Assembly: GCA_021324675.1 (NCBI GenBank)
Contig: JAJPIR010000142.1
Location: forward strand, 1-64,000
Length of the DNA stretch: 64,000 bases
Source of the DNA: Actinomycetota bacterium
GTDB taxonomy: Bacteria > Actinomycetota > Actinomycetes > Mycobacteriales > Pseudonocardiaceae
Direction of reading: 5' to 3'
The notes under the pieces were generated by a model. It saw nothing but the letters and a program-made list of their open reading frames with translations, made no database searches and was not told the DNA's origin. Of this stretch, positions 40,025 through 48,845 are shown piece after piece; position 1 is the first letter of the stretch, and every line of letters begins with the position of its first letter. The position numbers were made by a program, and so were the translations under genes.

Positions 40025-40954
40025 GTGGACATCGGTGGCACCAAGGTCGCCGCCGGCGTCGTCGATGAGCGCGGGGCGATCCTCGCCAGCACATACCGGC
40101 ACACCCCGGCCCACGACGTGCACCAGATCGAGGACGCGATCGCCGCCGTGGTAGCCGAACTCACCAGCTCCTACGAGGTGAAGGCGGTCGGTGTGGGAGC
40201 GGCCGGCTTCATCGACGCGCAGCGCGCGACGGTGATGTTCGCACCAAATCTCGCCTGGCGCGATGAGCCCCTGCAAGCGTCGCTGCAACGCCGGCTGGGG
40301 CTGACCGTAGTCGTCGAGAACGACGCCAACGCGGCCGCCTGGGCGGAGGTTCGCTTCGGCGCCGGACGTGGCAGCCAGCACGTGGTGGCACTGACCGTGG
40401 GCACCGGCATCGGCGGCGGCATTGTGATCAACGGCCAACTGGTGCGGGGCCAGTTCGGCGCGGCGGCCGAGATCGGCCACGTCACTGTCGTCCCAGACGG
40501 GCGGCCCTGCGGGTGCGGTTTACGGGGCTGCTGGGAGCAGTACGCCAGCGGCCGGGCGCTCCTGCGGGAAGCACTCGAACTGGTCCAACGCGCACCGGAG
40601 ACGGCCGGTGAACTGTTGCGACTGGCTGGCGGCCAGCGCGAGTGCATCACCGGAGAAATGATCACGCAGGCTGCGTTGGCCGGTGATGCCACAGCGTTGC
40701 GCTGCTTCGACGCGGTGGGGACATGGCTGGGGCGCGGGCTGGCGGGCCTCGCCGCGGTTCTCGATCCGGGCCTGTTCGTGATCGGCGGCGGTGTGTCCGC
40801 TGCTGGTGAGATCCTGCGCGCTCCCGCGTCGGCTGCCTTCGCGGCGTCGTTAACCGGTCACGGCTACCGGCCGATGGCAGAACTGCGGATCGCCGAACTA
40901 GGTCCGGACGCGGGCCTGGTCGGGTCTGCCGACCTAGCCCGCATCCCGCCGTAA
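40025..40954 (+). CDS. ROK family glucokinase-type sugar kinase
   Basis: A 309-residue ROK protein. ATP/phosphate motif DIGGTKVAAGV at the very start, ENDANAAAWAE, GTGIGGGIVINGQLVRG, and the ROK zinc site CGCGLRGCWEQYASGRAL are all present. It likely phosphorylates glucose or a related hexose with ATP. The family usually reads M-x-I-G-V-D-I-G-G-T, so a CTG at 40013 (overlapping the otsB stop) may be the true start; GTG 40025 is the conventional one. No SD is obvious, which fits coupling to otsB. Confidence 0.88.
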   Translation: MDIGGTKVAAGVVDERGAILASTYRHTPAHDVHQIEDAIAAVVAELTSSYEVKAVGVGAAGFIDAQRATVMFAPNLAWRDEPLQASLQRRLGLTVVVENDANAAAWAEVRFGAGRGSQHVVALTVGTGIGGGIVINGQLVRGQFGAAAEIGHVTVVPDGRPCGCGLRGCWEQYASGRALLREALELVQRAPETAGELLRLAGGQRECITGEMITQAALAGDATALRCFDAVGTWLGRGLAGLAAVLDPGLFVIGGGVSAAGEILRAPASAAFAASLTGHGYRPMAELRIAELGPDAGLVGSADLARIPP

Positions 40955-40970
40955 CGAGCCGTTGCTGCTC

Positions 40971-41846
40971 TCATGCATTCATGGTGTGTGCCATGCGTCG
41001 TAGCCGGGCGATGCGCTGTGCCGTATCTGGGTGGGTGGAGAACATCCGCATCATGGCCCGCCTCGAGAACGGATTGGCGATCATCAACGAGCTCACCGGT
41101 CCGGCGCTGGCTCCAGCCTCCAGCGGCCTGGCGTACGTCGCACGCTCGATCTTGGCCAAGGCTGCCGCGAGCGCCAGCGGGTCCCCGGTTGCCTGAGCTC
41201 CCGAAGCGTCCGCAGCGTACTCCCGCGACCGGCTGATCGCGGCCTGGATCAACCCCGCGGCCAGCGGTCCCAGCAGGGCCAGCAGAACAATTTCCAGGAA
41301 ACCGGGACCAGCGTCGTCTTCACTGCCGTGGACACCGAACAAGGCGCCCAGTTGCGCCAGGTTTACCAGGATCATGATCATGCTGGCCAGGCCGGCGGCG
41401 ACCGAGGCAATGAGAATGTCACGATTGCCTACATGGCTGATTTCGTGGCCCAGGACACCGCGCAGCTCCCGCTCGTTGAGCAGCTCAAGAATGCCTGTGG
41501 TGACACAGACCGCCGCGTGCGAGGGGTTGCGACCGGTGGCGAATGCGTTGGGCGTCACCGACGGGCTGATGTACACCCTCGGCATGGGCAGGCCCTGGCC
41601 CGCAGCCAGCTCAGCAACCATCGCGTACAGCCGGGGTGCCTGCTGCGGACCCACCTCCTGCGCGCGCATCGCCCGCAAGGCGAGCCGGTCTGAGTAAAAG
41701 TACGACACCCCATTCATTCCGAGCGCCACAACGCCCGCGATCAGCAGTCCTGTGGTGCCGCCCAGCGCCTGCCCGATCAGCAGGATCAACGCGGACAGCC
41801 CGCCGAGCAGCAGCGCGGTCTTCAGGCCGTTACCCAGCCTCGACAT
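40971..41846 (-). CDS. htpX: Heat-shock protein HtpX, membrane zinc metalloprotease
   Basis: A 291-residue M48B protease. Two N-terminal TM helices (LKTALLLGGLSALILLIGQALG; LLIAGVVALGMNGVSYFYS), the catalytic HEISH in LRGVLGHEISHVGNRD, two more TM segments (IASVAAGLASMIMILVNLAQ; FLEIVLLALLGPLAAG), and the third ligand region SREYAADASGAQATG are visible. It degrades misfolded membrane proteins on the cytoplasmic side. ATG 41846 has a good AGGAGG. It is convergent with the ROK kinase gene. Confidence 0.93.
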   Translation of the reverse strand: MSRLGNGLKTALLLGGLSALILLIGQALGGTTGLLIAGVVALGMNGVSYFYSDRLALRAMRAQEVGPQQAPRLYAMVAELAAGQGLPMPRVYISPSVTPNAFATGRNPSHAAVCVTTGILELLNERELRGVLGHEISHVGNRDILIASVAAGLASMIMILVNLAQLGALFGVHGSEDDAGPGFLEIVLLALLGPLAAGLIQAAISRSREYAADASGAQATGDPLALAAALAKIERATYARPLEAGASAGPVSSLMIANPFSRRAMMRMFSTHPDTAQRIARLRRMAHTMNA

Positions 41847-41882
41847 ATCCTCCTCCGCACCATGCGACCACCCATCGAGTGA

Positions 41883-42029
41883 TCAACGTTTCCTCATCAA
41901 GCGGGCCCGCAGGTCTTCGATCTTGCGACGAGTGTTGGGGTCCCGGGCGAGCTGCTGGGCGCGCTCAGCAAGCCGCCGCCCTTGCGGACTCCGGGCCAGC
42001 CGGGTGATGCGGTCAATCAACGACGCCAT
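41883..42029 (-). CDS. Small basic protein (48 aa)
   Basis: A 48-residue Arg/Leu-rich amphipathic helix protein (LIDRITRLARSPQGRRLAE; ARDPNTRRKIEDLRARLM). The ATG is preceded by GAGGGAAAGG at good spacing. It lies 36 bases upstream of htpX on the same strand, so it is probably in the same transcript. Similar short helical proteins are common in actinobacteria; function unknown. It may be membrane- or nucleic-acid-associated through its basic face. Confidence 0.6.
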   Translation of the reverse strand: MASLIDRITRLARSPQGRRLAERAQQLARDPNTRRKIEDLRARLMRKR

Positions 42030-42117
42030 GGCGTGACCTTTCCCTCGCTCTGTTCGGATGACGCTGCGCAACCCGCCAAGACCAGTCTGACTGCATGAAG
42101 TACCCATCGCTCGCGCA

Positions 42118-43371
42118 TTACCGGCGATAATTCGCCCGGCTTCCTTGCCGGGATTCGGCAAGGAACTCGTTATCGCGCGGCCAGCCGAGTGCCCGCGCAC
42201 CGAGAACAGCGGTATGCAGCGTGTAGCGGTGGCTGGGATTGCCCAGGCGCAAGCCGGTGAGGGCAGCAATGCGGTCGAGGCGGTAGGTGACGGCACGCAC
42301 TGACAGGTGCAGCAGCCGAGCGGTGCGAGTGGTATTTCCCCCGGTGTCGAAGTAAGCCTCGAGGGTCTCCAGCAGGGGTTCGGCCCCGCCGCGGGCCTGC
42401 CGCAGCGGGGTGAGCACGGTGTCGATGAGATCACACAGGGCGGCGCGGTCGCGCAGCAGCACCTGGTACACCAGCAGGTCCTCGGCTTTCACCACAGGCT
42501 CGGACAGCTGCAGTCGCTCTGCGAGGGCCAACGCATCACGCGCTTCGGCGAACGAGCGAGCCACCCCTGAGGGTCCAGGATGGCTGCGCCCCAGCGCGAG
42601 CCATACCTTCTCCTCCCTGCGGTCGCCGGAAGTCAGAGCGCGGCGCGCCGCGGCGAGTGTGGCGTCCAGGGTCGGCGCAGGCAGCGCTGGCAACACGATG
42701 ACGAGCTCGCCGTCCCGGGTAGTGATCAACGCCTCGAAGGCCCCGAGGGGCGCGGTGACCGCGGCGGCTACCTCGGTGAGTAGTGGGCTGGCCTCCTGGA
42801 AGGCAACCACGGTGCGGGCAAGCAGTACCGCATGTTCCCCCGCCAGCTGCAAGCCGTAGGACTGCGCGCGTACCAGCAGGCTGGCCGGATCGGCGGTGCC
42901 GGCCAGCAGGTCGTCGACGAACTCGCGGCGCAGCGCCTCCTCGCGGCGCACCACAGCACGCCGGGCGGCGGCGTAGCCCTCGGCTAGAGCGGCGACGACG
43001 TCGTCACATGCCCGCAACACCCGATGCCCAGCCGCACGGACTGCGGTGGCGTCCGCGCTGGCGACTGCTGGCAGCAGGGGCCACGCTCGCCACGCGGCGG
43101 ACAGGTAGAGATCCACCAGCGCCCGCAGTACGACGCCCTGCTCCGCCGCACGCGCCCCGAGCGCCACAAATATGGCGTTGGTGTGGCGATCCCAGCGGTG
43201 TTCCCGGCCAGGAGCGGCAAGCCGATCCAAGAAGTCGCCAAGCAGTTCCGGATCTACCCCGCCGGCGTCGGCAGCCGCCGCTCGGGCTACGGCAAGGGCC
43301 CAATCTTGCGGGGATTGGGCAAGAGGAGACTCTGAGGTCGGCGATTTTCGCCCTCGTCGTTGCCCACCCAT
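42118..43371 (-). CDS. PucR family (CdaR-like) transcriptional regulator
   Basis: A 417-residue protein. The N-terminal half is the RsbRD/GGDEF-like sensory part (DFLDRLAAPGREHRWDRHTN to REFVDDLLAGTADPASLLVRA). The C-terminal helix-turn-helix is PucR type: LLETLEAYFDTGGNTTRTARLLHLSVRAVTYRLDRIAALTG. PucR proteins activate purine-catabolism and other genes in response to ligand. Start uncertain: ATG 43371 follows GGGGA with no spacing; ATG 43416 and further upstream starts are alternatives. Divergent partner is the unrecognised gene at 43588, a possible target. Confidence 0.83.
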   Translation of the reverse strand: MGGQRRGRKSPTSESPLAQSPQDWALAVARAAAADAGGVDPELLGDFLDRLAAPGREHRWDRHTNAIFVALGARAAEQGVVLRALVDLYLSAAWRAWPLLPAVASADATAVRAAGHRVLRACDDVVAALAEGYAAARRAVVRREEALRREFVDDLLAGTADPASLLVRAQSYGLQLAGEHAVLLARTVVAFQEASPLLTEVAAAVTAPLGAFEALITTRDGELVIVLPALPAPTLDATLAAARRALTSGDRREEKVWLALGRSHPGPSGVARSFAEARDALALAERLQLSEPVVKAEDLLVYQVLLRDRAALCDLIDTVLTPLRQARGGAEPLLETLEAYFDTGGNTTRTARLLHLSVRAVTYRLDRIAALTGLRLGNPSHRYTLHTAVLGARALGWPRDNEFLAESRQGSRANYRR

Positions 43372-43587
43372 TCCCCAATCGTGGCAGAACGACCAATGTT
43401 CACGCGGTGTCTTCATTGCCGATGTTCGGCAGGACAATCGCCTCGTGTTGGCTGGCAATGCCCCTGACCTGCCCGCCAGGGGCGGGCATTGTTGCCATGT
43501 TTGGAGATTCGGCGTGCTGCTTGCCTCATCGCCAGGCATCGCGCCGCAGTGCGCCAAGATGGCGACTGGGGGCGGAGAAGGGGACCT

Positions 43588-44163
43588 ATGACGAGGTACG
43601 TCCCACCACAATCCCGGCCCCGCGCCGGGTCCCGTGGGGTCCATAACATCACTGCCAGTAACGCACTCGCCAAGACGCGCAGTTTCCGGAGCTCACTCAG
43701 TCGTTCCCCCGCTGGGGTGGCACAACCGGCGACGGTCCTTACCGCATCCTGGTGCTGTTCGGTCGGCAGCACCTGGGCCCTACTGCTGTGCGAGCACGAC
43801 CTTCCCCTCCGAGCCGCTCCGAACGAGTGGATCAGTTCGGGGGTGCCCATCACAGAGCCGGCCCCGGACTCGCTGGCCGACGAACTGCTCGCACAACACG
43901 GCTACCGGCTGTTTTATGACCCCGACACTTCTCAACGTGCCCGCAGCGTGCGCCGGATTGGTTTCGTCTCGCGCGATGCTGAGCTGATCTCGTTAGCCGA
44001 AATGATCCGGGCCCAACCCCTTGGGCAGCTCGAGCATCCGCTAGCCCTGGCCGCCCGCTGGGCCGTAGCCGGGTTCTCGCCCCCAACCGCGATGAATTGG
44101 ATCAAATCGGGCATCCTGTCTCCGCCGGCCCTGCATGGTCCGACCCCGCATGGTTCGACATAG
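43588..44163 (+). CDS. Hypothetical protein, 191 aa
   Basis: A GAAGGGGA SD precedes ATG 43588. The first 70 residues are Arg/Ser-rich and look poorly folded; the remainder reads as protein (LLLCEHDLPLRAAPNEW, PDSLADELLAQHGYRLFYDP, VRRIGFVSRDAELISLAEMIR, HPLALAARWAVAGFSPPTAMNWI). I do not recognise the family. It is divergent from the PucR regulator, which could control it. The N-terminus may be mis-called. Confidence 0.45.
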   Translation: MTRYVPPQSRPRAGSRGVHNITASNALAKTRSFRSSLSRSPAGVAQPATVLTASWCCSVGSTWALLLCEHDLPLRAAPNEWISSGVPITEPAPDSLADELLAQHGYRLFYDPDTSQRARSVRRIGFVSRDAELISLAEMIRAQPLGQLEHPLALAARWAVAGFSPPTAMNWIKSGILSPPALHGPTPHGST

Positions 44164-44336
44164 CTGAACCACTAATGGCGCGGGCGCTGTAGCGCCCTAC
44201 AGGTGACCTGCCAGCGGAACCTGCATCCCGCCGGAGCGTGGTCGCTTGCCGCTTGCCCCGCATTGCGCGCACCATGGCGGGTGAGCAAGGCGCGCTCCCC
44301 CGCGCTCGGTGACCACGAATCGAGCAGGGAGCAGGC

Positions 44337-44651
44337 GTGACGCTCGGTTGGATCGGCGCCCACGGTGGCGAAGGCATCACCGGTGGGCAGGCGGTGCGTG
44401 CCCGGGCGGTGTGGATTGACCTTGACCTGGCGTTCCCGCTGCCGGCAGGGCACCGCCGACGGGTTGTTGCCGACGGGCTGGTTCTCAGCGGCCGGGTACC
44501 CGGCATGCTCAAGCGCTGGATCCGTGGTTCCCGCGGCGAATGGTACGGGCTGGTGTGGGTGCCGCTGCGCGACGGAGCCGGGGACATCCGGTTCACCCTT
44601 GACGACCAGTTGGTACCCGCGGCTGCGCTGCGGCCACGCCCGGCTTCATAG
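44337..44651 (+). CDS. Small hypothetical protein, 104 aa
   Basis: A GTG start with GGGAGCAGG upstream. The product is a compact beta-rich sequence (VWIDLDLAFPLPAG, VVADGLVLSGRVPGML, RGEWYGLVWVPLRDGAG, IRFTLDDQLVPAAAL) and contains a short basic loop (KRWIRGSRG). Similar small proteins occur in actinobacteria but I cannot give a function. It lies 143 bases upstream of the disordered-protein gene on the same strand. Confidence 0.6.
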   Translation: MTLGWIGAHGGEGITGGQAVRARAVWIDLDLAFPLPAGHRRRVVADGLVLSGRVPGMLKRWIRGSRGEWYGLVWVPLRDGAGDIRFTLDDQLVPAAALRPRPAS

Positions 44652-44794
44652 CAGCAAAAGATAGACGCAAGTTTGTTACACGCGTCTACCGGGTAACTCT
44701 AACACGAGCCATCAAGCCGACTTGCCTTGGTGGTCGCGGTGAAGTCGACCGGCGGCTTCCGAGCCCACCAAAGTCGATGGAAGGAGCCCAACCA

Positions 44795-45211
44795 ATGACG
44801 CAGCAAGGTCAGGGTGTATCGAATACTCCCTACCCGCGGGAGCCCAGCCTCGGCGGGGGCCAGCAGGACCCCGGCGGCGACCGAGACCTGCCTCCCTACG
44901 AGGATCGCCAGAAGGAAGGCGCGGGTACCGACCAAGAAGCGTTGCTGCGCGAGCGTGGCGGCGTACCTGGTCATGAGGCCGGCCCACGAGATGTCTCGGA
45001 TGCTGAGAGTGGGGGCATGACAGACACCGATATGGCCCCAAAGGGCCCGCAGGGTGTGGGACAGTCCCCCAGCACGTCTGGCGAGGACTACGGGCGCAGC
45101 ATGTCCGAAGCGGGGCACACCGCAGACCGGTTCGAAGGCGGAATCGCCGACAGCACGACTAACGTTGACCCGGATAGTCCCAAGATGCGGACCGGTGACC
45201 AGGGCGGCTGA
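44795..45211 (+). CDS. Intrinsically disordered hydrophilic protein (paralogue of the 23898-24299 product)
   Basis: A 138-residue Gly/Asp/Glu/Gln/Ser/Pro-rich protein with no hydrophobic core. It shares with the 23898-24299 product a PREP start, PGG...PPYE-x-RQ, AGPR, TDTD-x-A, GVG, YGRS-x-EA and a C-terminal N-x-PDSP. ATG 44795 is seven bases after AAGGAGC. It faces, tail to tail, the holin-X/DUF3618/DUF4235 operon. A stress or surface-hydration role is only a compositional guess. Confidence 0.68.
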   Translation: MTQQGQGVSNTPYPREPSLGGGQQDPGGDRDLPPYEDRQKEGAGTDQEALLRERGGVPGHEAGPRDVSDAESGGMTDTDMAPKGPQGVGQSPSTSGEDYGRSMSEAGHTADRFEGGIADSTTNVDPDSPKMRTGDQGG

Positions 45212-45246
45212 TCGCCTCAGGTATCTCATAGCTCCATCAAGTGTCG

Positions 45247-45270
45247 CGCCCCGGCCTATTGGCCGGGGCG
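45247..45270. terminator. Bidirectional hairpin terminator between convergent genes
   Basis: CGCCCCGGCC (45247-45256), loop TATT, GGCCGGGGCG (45261-45270): a perfect 10-bp stem. It sits 36 bases past the plus-strand stop (45211) and 28 bases past the minus-strand stop (45298), so it can serve both transcripts. Confidence 0.7.
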
Positions 45271-45297
45271 ACGGCCTGTTCGGGCTGTTCAGGACTG

Positions 45298-45579
45298 TTA
45301 GCCGCGCAGGCTGTGCCCGGTCAGCCGCTGGTAGCCCTGGCTGGTGATCCGGCTCAAGCCGGCTTTGACCAAACCGAAGACCGCTCCCTGCAGCGCGGCG
45401 ACAAGCAATATTTCACGGACGTCGCGGTCCAGCGCAGTCGGTTCGGGCACCTCATCCTCATCAGAGACGACCCGCCACAGGCGGCTGAATACCGCCCCGG
45501 CGATCGCGCCGCCGAGTAGGCCAGTGGCGAAGCCCAGGAGTTTGGGAGTGAGGTCCTGCAGCGAGTTCACCGAGTTCAC
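45298..45579 (-). CDS. DUF4235 small membrane protein
   Basis: A 93-residue protein with two hydrophobic helices (KLLGFATGLLGGAIAGAVF; EILLVAALQGAVFGLV) and the family's central LWRVVSDEDEVPEPTALD and C-terminal R-x-LTG. Function unknown. GTG 45579 overlaps the upstream gene's TGA (GTGA), so it is translationally coupled to the DUF3618 gene. Confidence 0.82.
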   Translation of the reverse strand: MNSVNSLQDLTPKLLGFATGLLGGAIAGAVFSRLWRVVSDEDEVPEPTALDRDVREILLVAALQGAVFGLVKAGLSRITSQGYQRLTGHSLRG

Positions 45580-46061
45580 GAGGTACGCACCCGCCGCACG
45601 ATGACGGTAATCACGATCAGCCCGACCGCGACGCAGGCTACCTTGGCCCACCGCTCCGTCGATATGTCATCGGCTGTCCGTCGAACACGCTCGGTTGCGC
45701 CGGTAAGCTGCTCGCGCCAGTTATTACCGCGGCTGAGCACCTGATCGAGCAGCTCATTGCCCCGCGTCACCGCCTGGGTTCTCAGCTCCTCCCACAATTC
45801 GGCAACCTGGGCGGTCATGTCCGTGCCGCGCTCGACAGCCTGGTCGCTCAGCACCATGCCTCGCTCGATGGCGCGTCCGGTTAATTCGGTACCGCGATCG
45901 ATGGCCTGCTCGGTCAGCTCGGCTCCCCGTTCCCTGGCCCGAGCCGGCAGGTCAGCCTTGTGCACCAAGGCTTCCACCGTCTCCCCGAGATCGCCGCGCA
46001 ACTCCTCGATTTCTCTCTGAAGTTGCTCTTCTTCAAGGCTGGGTCGCTCGCTGCTGCTCAT
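45576..46061 (-). CDS. DUF3618 protein
   Basis: A 161-residue protein with the family's N-terminal QLQREIEELRGDLGETVEALVHKADLPAR, then repeated amphipathic heptads (ELTEQAIDRGTELTGRAIERGMVLSDQAVERG) forming a long helix, and a C-terminal TM helix (VACVAVGLIVITVIVRRV). A membrane-tethered helical protein, probably cell-envelope-related. The ATG overlaps the preceding stop by ATGA, and the stop overlaps the next start by GTGA: a tight three-gene operon. Confidence 0.85.
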   Translation of the reverse strand: MSSSERPSLEEEQLQREIEELRGDLGETVEALVHKADLPARARERGAELTEQAIDRGTELTGRAIERGMVLSDQAVERGTDMTAQVAELWEELRTQAVTRGNELLDQVLSRGNNWREQLTGATERVRRTADDISTERWAKVACVAVGLIVITVIVRRVRTS

Positions 46062-46474
46062 CGGTGCACGCTCTCTTTCACCGTTTGGATATCCCGCTTG
46101 GTGTTCTGCATGGCGCGCTCAGGCACCGGCGGCGCCGACTGGCGCACCTGAGTAATGCCCAACGCCGAGACAATCCCGGCCAGCACCAGCAGGATCACGC
46201 CGATGATCAGCGCGGCCAGCCACGCGGACAGCACCGTGGCCAGTCCGAGTACGGCCGCCGCGGCCAGCACTCCGAGACCGAGCAAGGCCAGTACCGCGCC
46301 GACTCCGCCTATCCCCACCCCGATACCAGCCTGGGTGCCCTTACGCTTCAGCTCGGCGGTAGCCAACGCCATCTCATCTCGCACCAGGGCCGAAACCTGG
46401 GCAGATAGCCGTTCTACCAGCTCGCTGACCGAAGCGTTTGCCTGGGTTCCGGGCCCCTGTTCCTGGGTCGTCAT
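46058..46474 (-). CDS. Phage holin family (holin-X/DUF1469) membrane protein
   Basis: A 138-residue protein. A Gln/Ser-rich N-terminus leads to the conserved amphipathic SVSELVERLSAQVSALVRDEMALATAELKRKG, then two TM helices with many Gly/Ala (GIGVGIGGVGAVLALLGLGVLAAAAVLG; LAALIIGVILLVLAGIVSALG). In actinobacteria this is a chromosomal membrane protein, not a phage holin. ATG 46474 has AAGGAGAAGG. First gene of the three-gene operon. Confidence 0.85.
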   Translation of the reverse strand: MTTQEQGPGTQANASVSELVERLSAQVSALVRDEMALATAELKRKGTQAGIGVGIGGVGAVLALLGLGVLAAAAVLGLATVLSAWLAALIIGVILLVLAGIVSALGITQVRQSAPPVPERAMQNTKRDIQTVKESVHR

Positions 46475-46602
46475 AACCTTCTCCTTCGCCACGAGCGTCT
46501 GACGTGGACATACCCGGCATCGGACCGGTTTACCCATCGCGCGGGTGTCACACAGAATGGGTTTTCCGCACGCGGCGCTTGGCGCCCATATCGAGGTGGC
46601 AA

Positions 46603-47091
46603 ATGTCCGGTTCCTCCGAGGATCCTCGGCAGCGCTTGGCGCGCAACCTCAGCGACCTGCTCCAGGAACTGCGCGTTGCGCTCGCAGGGGTGCAGATCCT
46701 GTTCGGATTCCTGCTGTCCATCGTGTTCACCGTTCCGTATCAGCACGCCACGACGCTGCAACGCGGTGCACACTTGATCGCGGTGCTGTTCGCGGTGATC
46801 TCCGTGGCGTTGATGACCGCGCCGGCGGCGTGGCATCGACTGCTCTTCCGGCAGGGACAGCGCCCTGAGATCTTGCGGGTGTCCAACACGTTTGCGATCG
46901 GCGGGTTGGTGTGCCTGGCCCTGGCGATGAGCTCAACGGTCTTCTTACTGGCCGACGTCGTGCTGGGAAACTGGCCCGCGACCGTGGCCTGTGTCCTGAC
47001 CGCAGCCTGGTTCGGGATGTTGTGGTTCGCGCTTCCCCTGCGCCAACGCCTCGCCGTGGTGGCGCGCAACAGCATCAGGTCGGTGCCCTAG
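46603..47091 (+). CDS. DUF6328 family membrane protein
   Basis: A 162-residue membrane protein. The start (LARNLSDLLQELRVALAGVQILFGFLLSIVF) is the family's signature, followed by three more TM segments (GAHLIAVLFAVISVALMTAP; AIGGLVCLALAMSSTVFLLADVV; VACVLTAAWFGMLWFALPL). Function unknown. ATG 46603 is preceded by GAGGTGG. It is divergent from the holin-X operon and overlaps the convergent UdgX stop by four bases. Confidence 0.82.
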   Translation: MSGSSEDPRQRLARNLSDLLQELRVALAGVQILFGFLLSIVFTVPYQHATTLQRGAHLIAVLFAVISVALMTAPAAWHRLLFRQGQRPEILRVSNTFAIGGLVCLALAMSSTVFLLADVVLGNWPATVACVLTAAWFGMLWFALPLRQRLAVVARNSIRSVP

Positions 47092-47711
47092 ACGGAGCCG
47101 ACCGTATGCCCGGCAAACTTCAAGTCGGCGACCAGCTCGTCGAACATCTCTGCCTGGCGGTCCTTCGGCCCGCGCAGCACCGCGGAAGGATGGATGGTGG
47201 CCACCAGCGGGCGATTCTCATAGTGAAGGATCTCGCCGCGGTGCTGGGTAAGCCGAAACGCCGAACCCAGCAGCGCCTTGGCCGCTGTCGAACCCAACGT
47301 CACCAGCAGCTGTGGCTCTACCGCGGCGAGTTCTGCCTTCAGCCACGGCAGGCAGGCCCGCACGTGTTCCACGCCGGGGGTGCGATGAATGCGCAGCTTG
47401 CCTTGCCGCCGGAAACGGAAGTGCTTCACCACGTTGGTGACATAGACATCACTGCGCGCCACCCCGGCCTGCTCCAGCGCCCGGTCCAGCACCCGGCCGG
47501 CCGGGCCGACGAACGGTTCACCGGCGATGTCCTCCCGATCACCGGGCTGCTCACCGATCAACACCATCGTCGCACCGGAGCTCCCGGAGCCGAAGACTGT
47601 TTGCGTGGCGTCGGCGTATAGCTCGCAGGCGGTGCACACCGCGGCCTCACGGCGTAGCTCAGCAAGATCCGGCATACCTGCTAGTACCCATTCTGCGCGG
47701 CTTTCCGACAT
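47088..47711 (-). CDS. Uracil-DNA glycosylase, UdgX type
   Basis: A 207-residue UDG family 4/UdgX protein. Fe-S cysteines include VCTACELYADATQTV and HVRACLPWL; the catalytic GEQPGDREDIAGEPFVGPAG and the distal HPSAVLRG are present. The insertion RQGKLRIHRTPG matches the UdgX loop whose His forms a covalent bond with uracil-containing DNA. It thus excises or captures uracil in DNA. A further in-frame TTG upstream at 47741 would overlap the topoisomerase stop (TTGA); I prefer ATG 47711, which gives a normal N-terminus. Confidence 0.88.
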   Translation of the reverse strand: MSESRAEWVLAGMPDLAELRREAAVCTACELYADATQTVFGSGSSGATMVLIGEQPGDREDIAGEPFVGPAGRVLDRALEQAGVARSDVYVTNVVKHFRFRRQGKLRIHRTPGVEHVRACLPWLKAELAAVEPQLLVTLGSTAAKALLGSAFRLTQHRGEILHYENRPLVATIHPSAVLRGPKDRQAEMFDELVADLKFAGHTVGSV

Positions 47712-47737
47712 AGAGTCTTGCGCTGCATGTCGACGTC

Positions 47738-48766
47738 TCAACCTCGGAGCATGCGCAGCAAGGCGCGTTCGAGGCGGATTCGCACATCCTCGTCAACGAG
47801 GTCATAGGTGCCTGCCCGGCGCACCGCGGCCAGGATCGTCCTGCCCTCGGCGTAGTGTTCGAGCACCCGGGGATCCACATACGATGCCCGCGCCACCGCC
47901 CGGGTGTTACCCAGATGCTCAGCCACTTCATCCAGTGCAGCGTTGATCGCGCGGGCACGGCGGCGTTGTGACGTCGGTATACCGCTGGCCGCGCCCTGCG
48001 CCAGCGCCACCGCGGCCAGCAGCGTCGCATTCCAGGTGCGCAAATCCTTGGCGCTGAACTCGTCACCGGCCAGCTCCTTGAGCCGGGCATTGACGTCTTC
48101 GGCGCACACGTCGTGCCAACCCTGCTTGGTGCGGTAGGCCAGCAGGTCCTCCCCGCCGCCAGAGCGGCGAAGCAGGGAGCGCACCACCGCGTGCAGCGCC
48201 GGATCGCGCAACGTCATCGCCTGCTCAATGCCGCCCTTTGCCAGGTAGCGCAGCTCGATGGCACCGCGGCGCAGCCGCACGTGCTCGCGGCGCAGCGTGG
48301 CCAGACCGAAGGTGCCCTCGTCGTCCCCGGGCTCGGGCGCGTACTCGTCGCCGCCGATCCGCAACGCGCCGATGTCCAGCATGCGCAGCGCTGCGGCCAG
48401 GACCCGCTCACAGGTCAAACCCCGGCCGTCGAGATCTTCCCGGATCTGGGCCCGCACCGCGGGTAACCGGCGACCCAGCCGCAGCACCCGGTCGTACTTG
48501 GCCGCGTCGCGCTGCCGCCGCCACTCGTCGTGGTACAGGTACTGTCGGCGCCCGGCGTCATCGGTGCCGACCGCCTGGATGTGGCCACCGGGCAGCGCGC
48601 AGATCCACACGTCTCGCCAAGCCGGGGGCACTGCCAGCGCCCGGATCCGCTGCAATGTTTCCGGATCGGTGATGACCGCGCCGTTCTGGTCGTAGTAGCT
48701 GAAGCCGCGCCCGCGGCGGCGGCGGGAGTACCCAGGACCGTTGGGCTCCACCCGTCGCAGCTGCAC
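47738..48766 (-). CDS. DNA topoisomerase IB
   Basis: A 342-residue poxvirus-like type IB topoisomerase. The N-terminal domain has NGPGYSRRRRGRGFSYYDQNG; the catalytic domain shows RVLAAALRMLDIGALRIG, AKGGIEQAM, the conserved Arg/Lys/His set within DLRTWNATLLAAVAL, and the active Tyr in ARASYVDPRVLEHY. It relaxes supercoils through a 3'-phosphotyrosine. GTG 48766 with GAAGAGGG is chosen as start; ATG 48814 gives a longer N-terminus. It lies directly upstream of UdgX, 26 bases away, and is divergent from YihY. Confidence 0.87.
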   Translation of the reverse strand: MQLRRVEPNGPGYSRRRRGRGFSYYDQNGAVITDPETLQRIRALAVPPAWRDVWICALPGGHIQAVGTDDAGRRQYLYHDEWRRQRDAAKYDRVLRLGRRLPAVRAQIREDLDGRGLTCERVLAAALRMLDIGALRIGGDEYAPEPGDDEGTFGLATLRREHVRLRRGAIELRYLAKGGIEQAMTLRDPALHAVVRSLLRRSGGGEDLLAYRTKQGWHDVCAEDVNARLKELAGDEFSAKDLRTWNATLLAAVALAQGAASGIPTSQRRRARAINAALDEVAEHLGNTRAVARASYVDPRVLEHYAEGRTILAAVRRAGTYDLVDEDVRIRLERALLRMLRG

Positions 48767-48845
48767 CGCACCCTCTTCGCACTGCACACCGTTGGGAATA
48801 CCCACTTGCCGCATAAAGTCGACCGGCTTGGGGAAGATCTCTGCT

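Noticed and set aside
46058-46474. Phage holin as evidence for a prophage
   Set aside because: The holin-X family is chromosomal in actinobacteria and sits here in the usual operon with DUF3618 and DUF4235; there are no phage structural, integrase or lysin genes.
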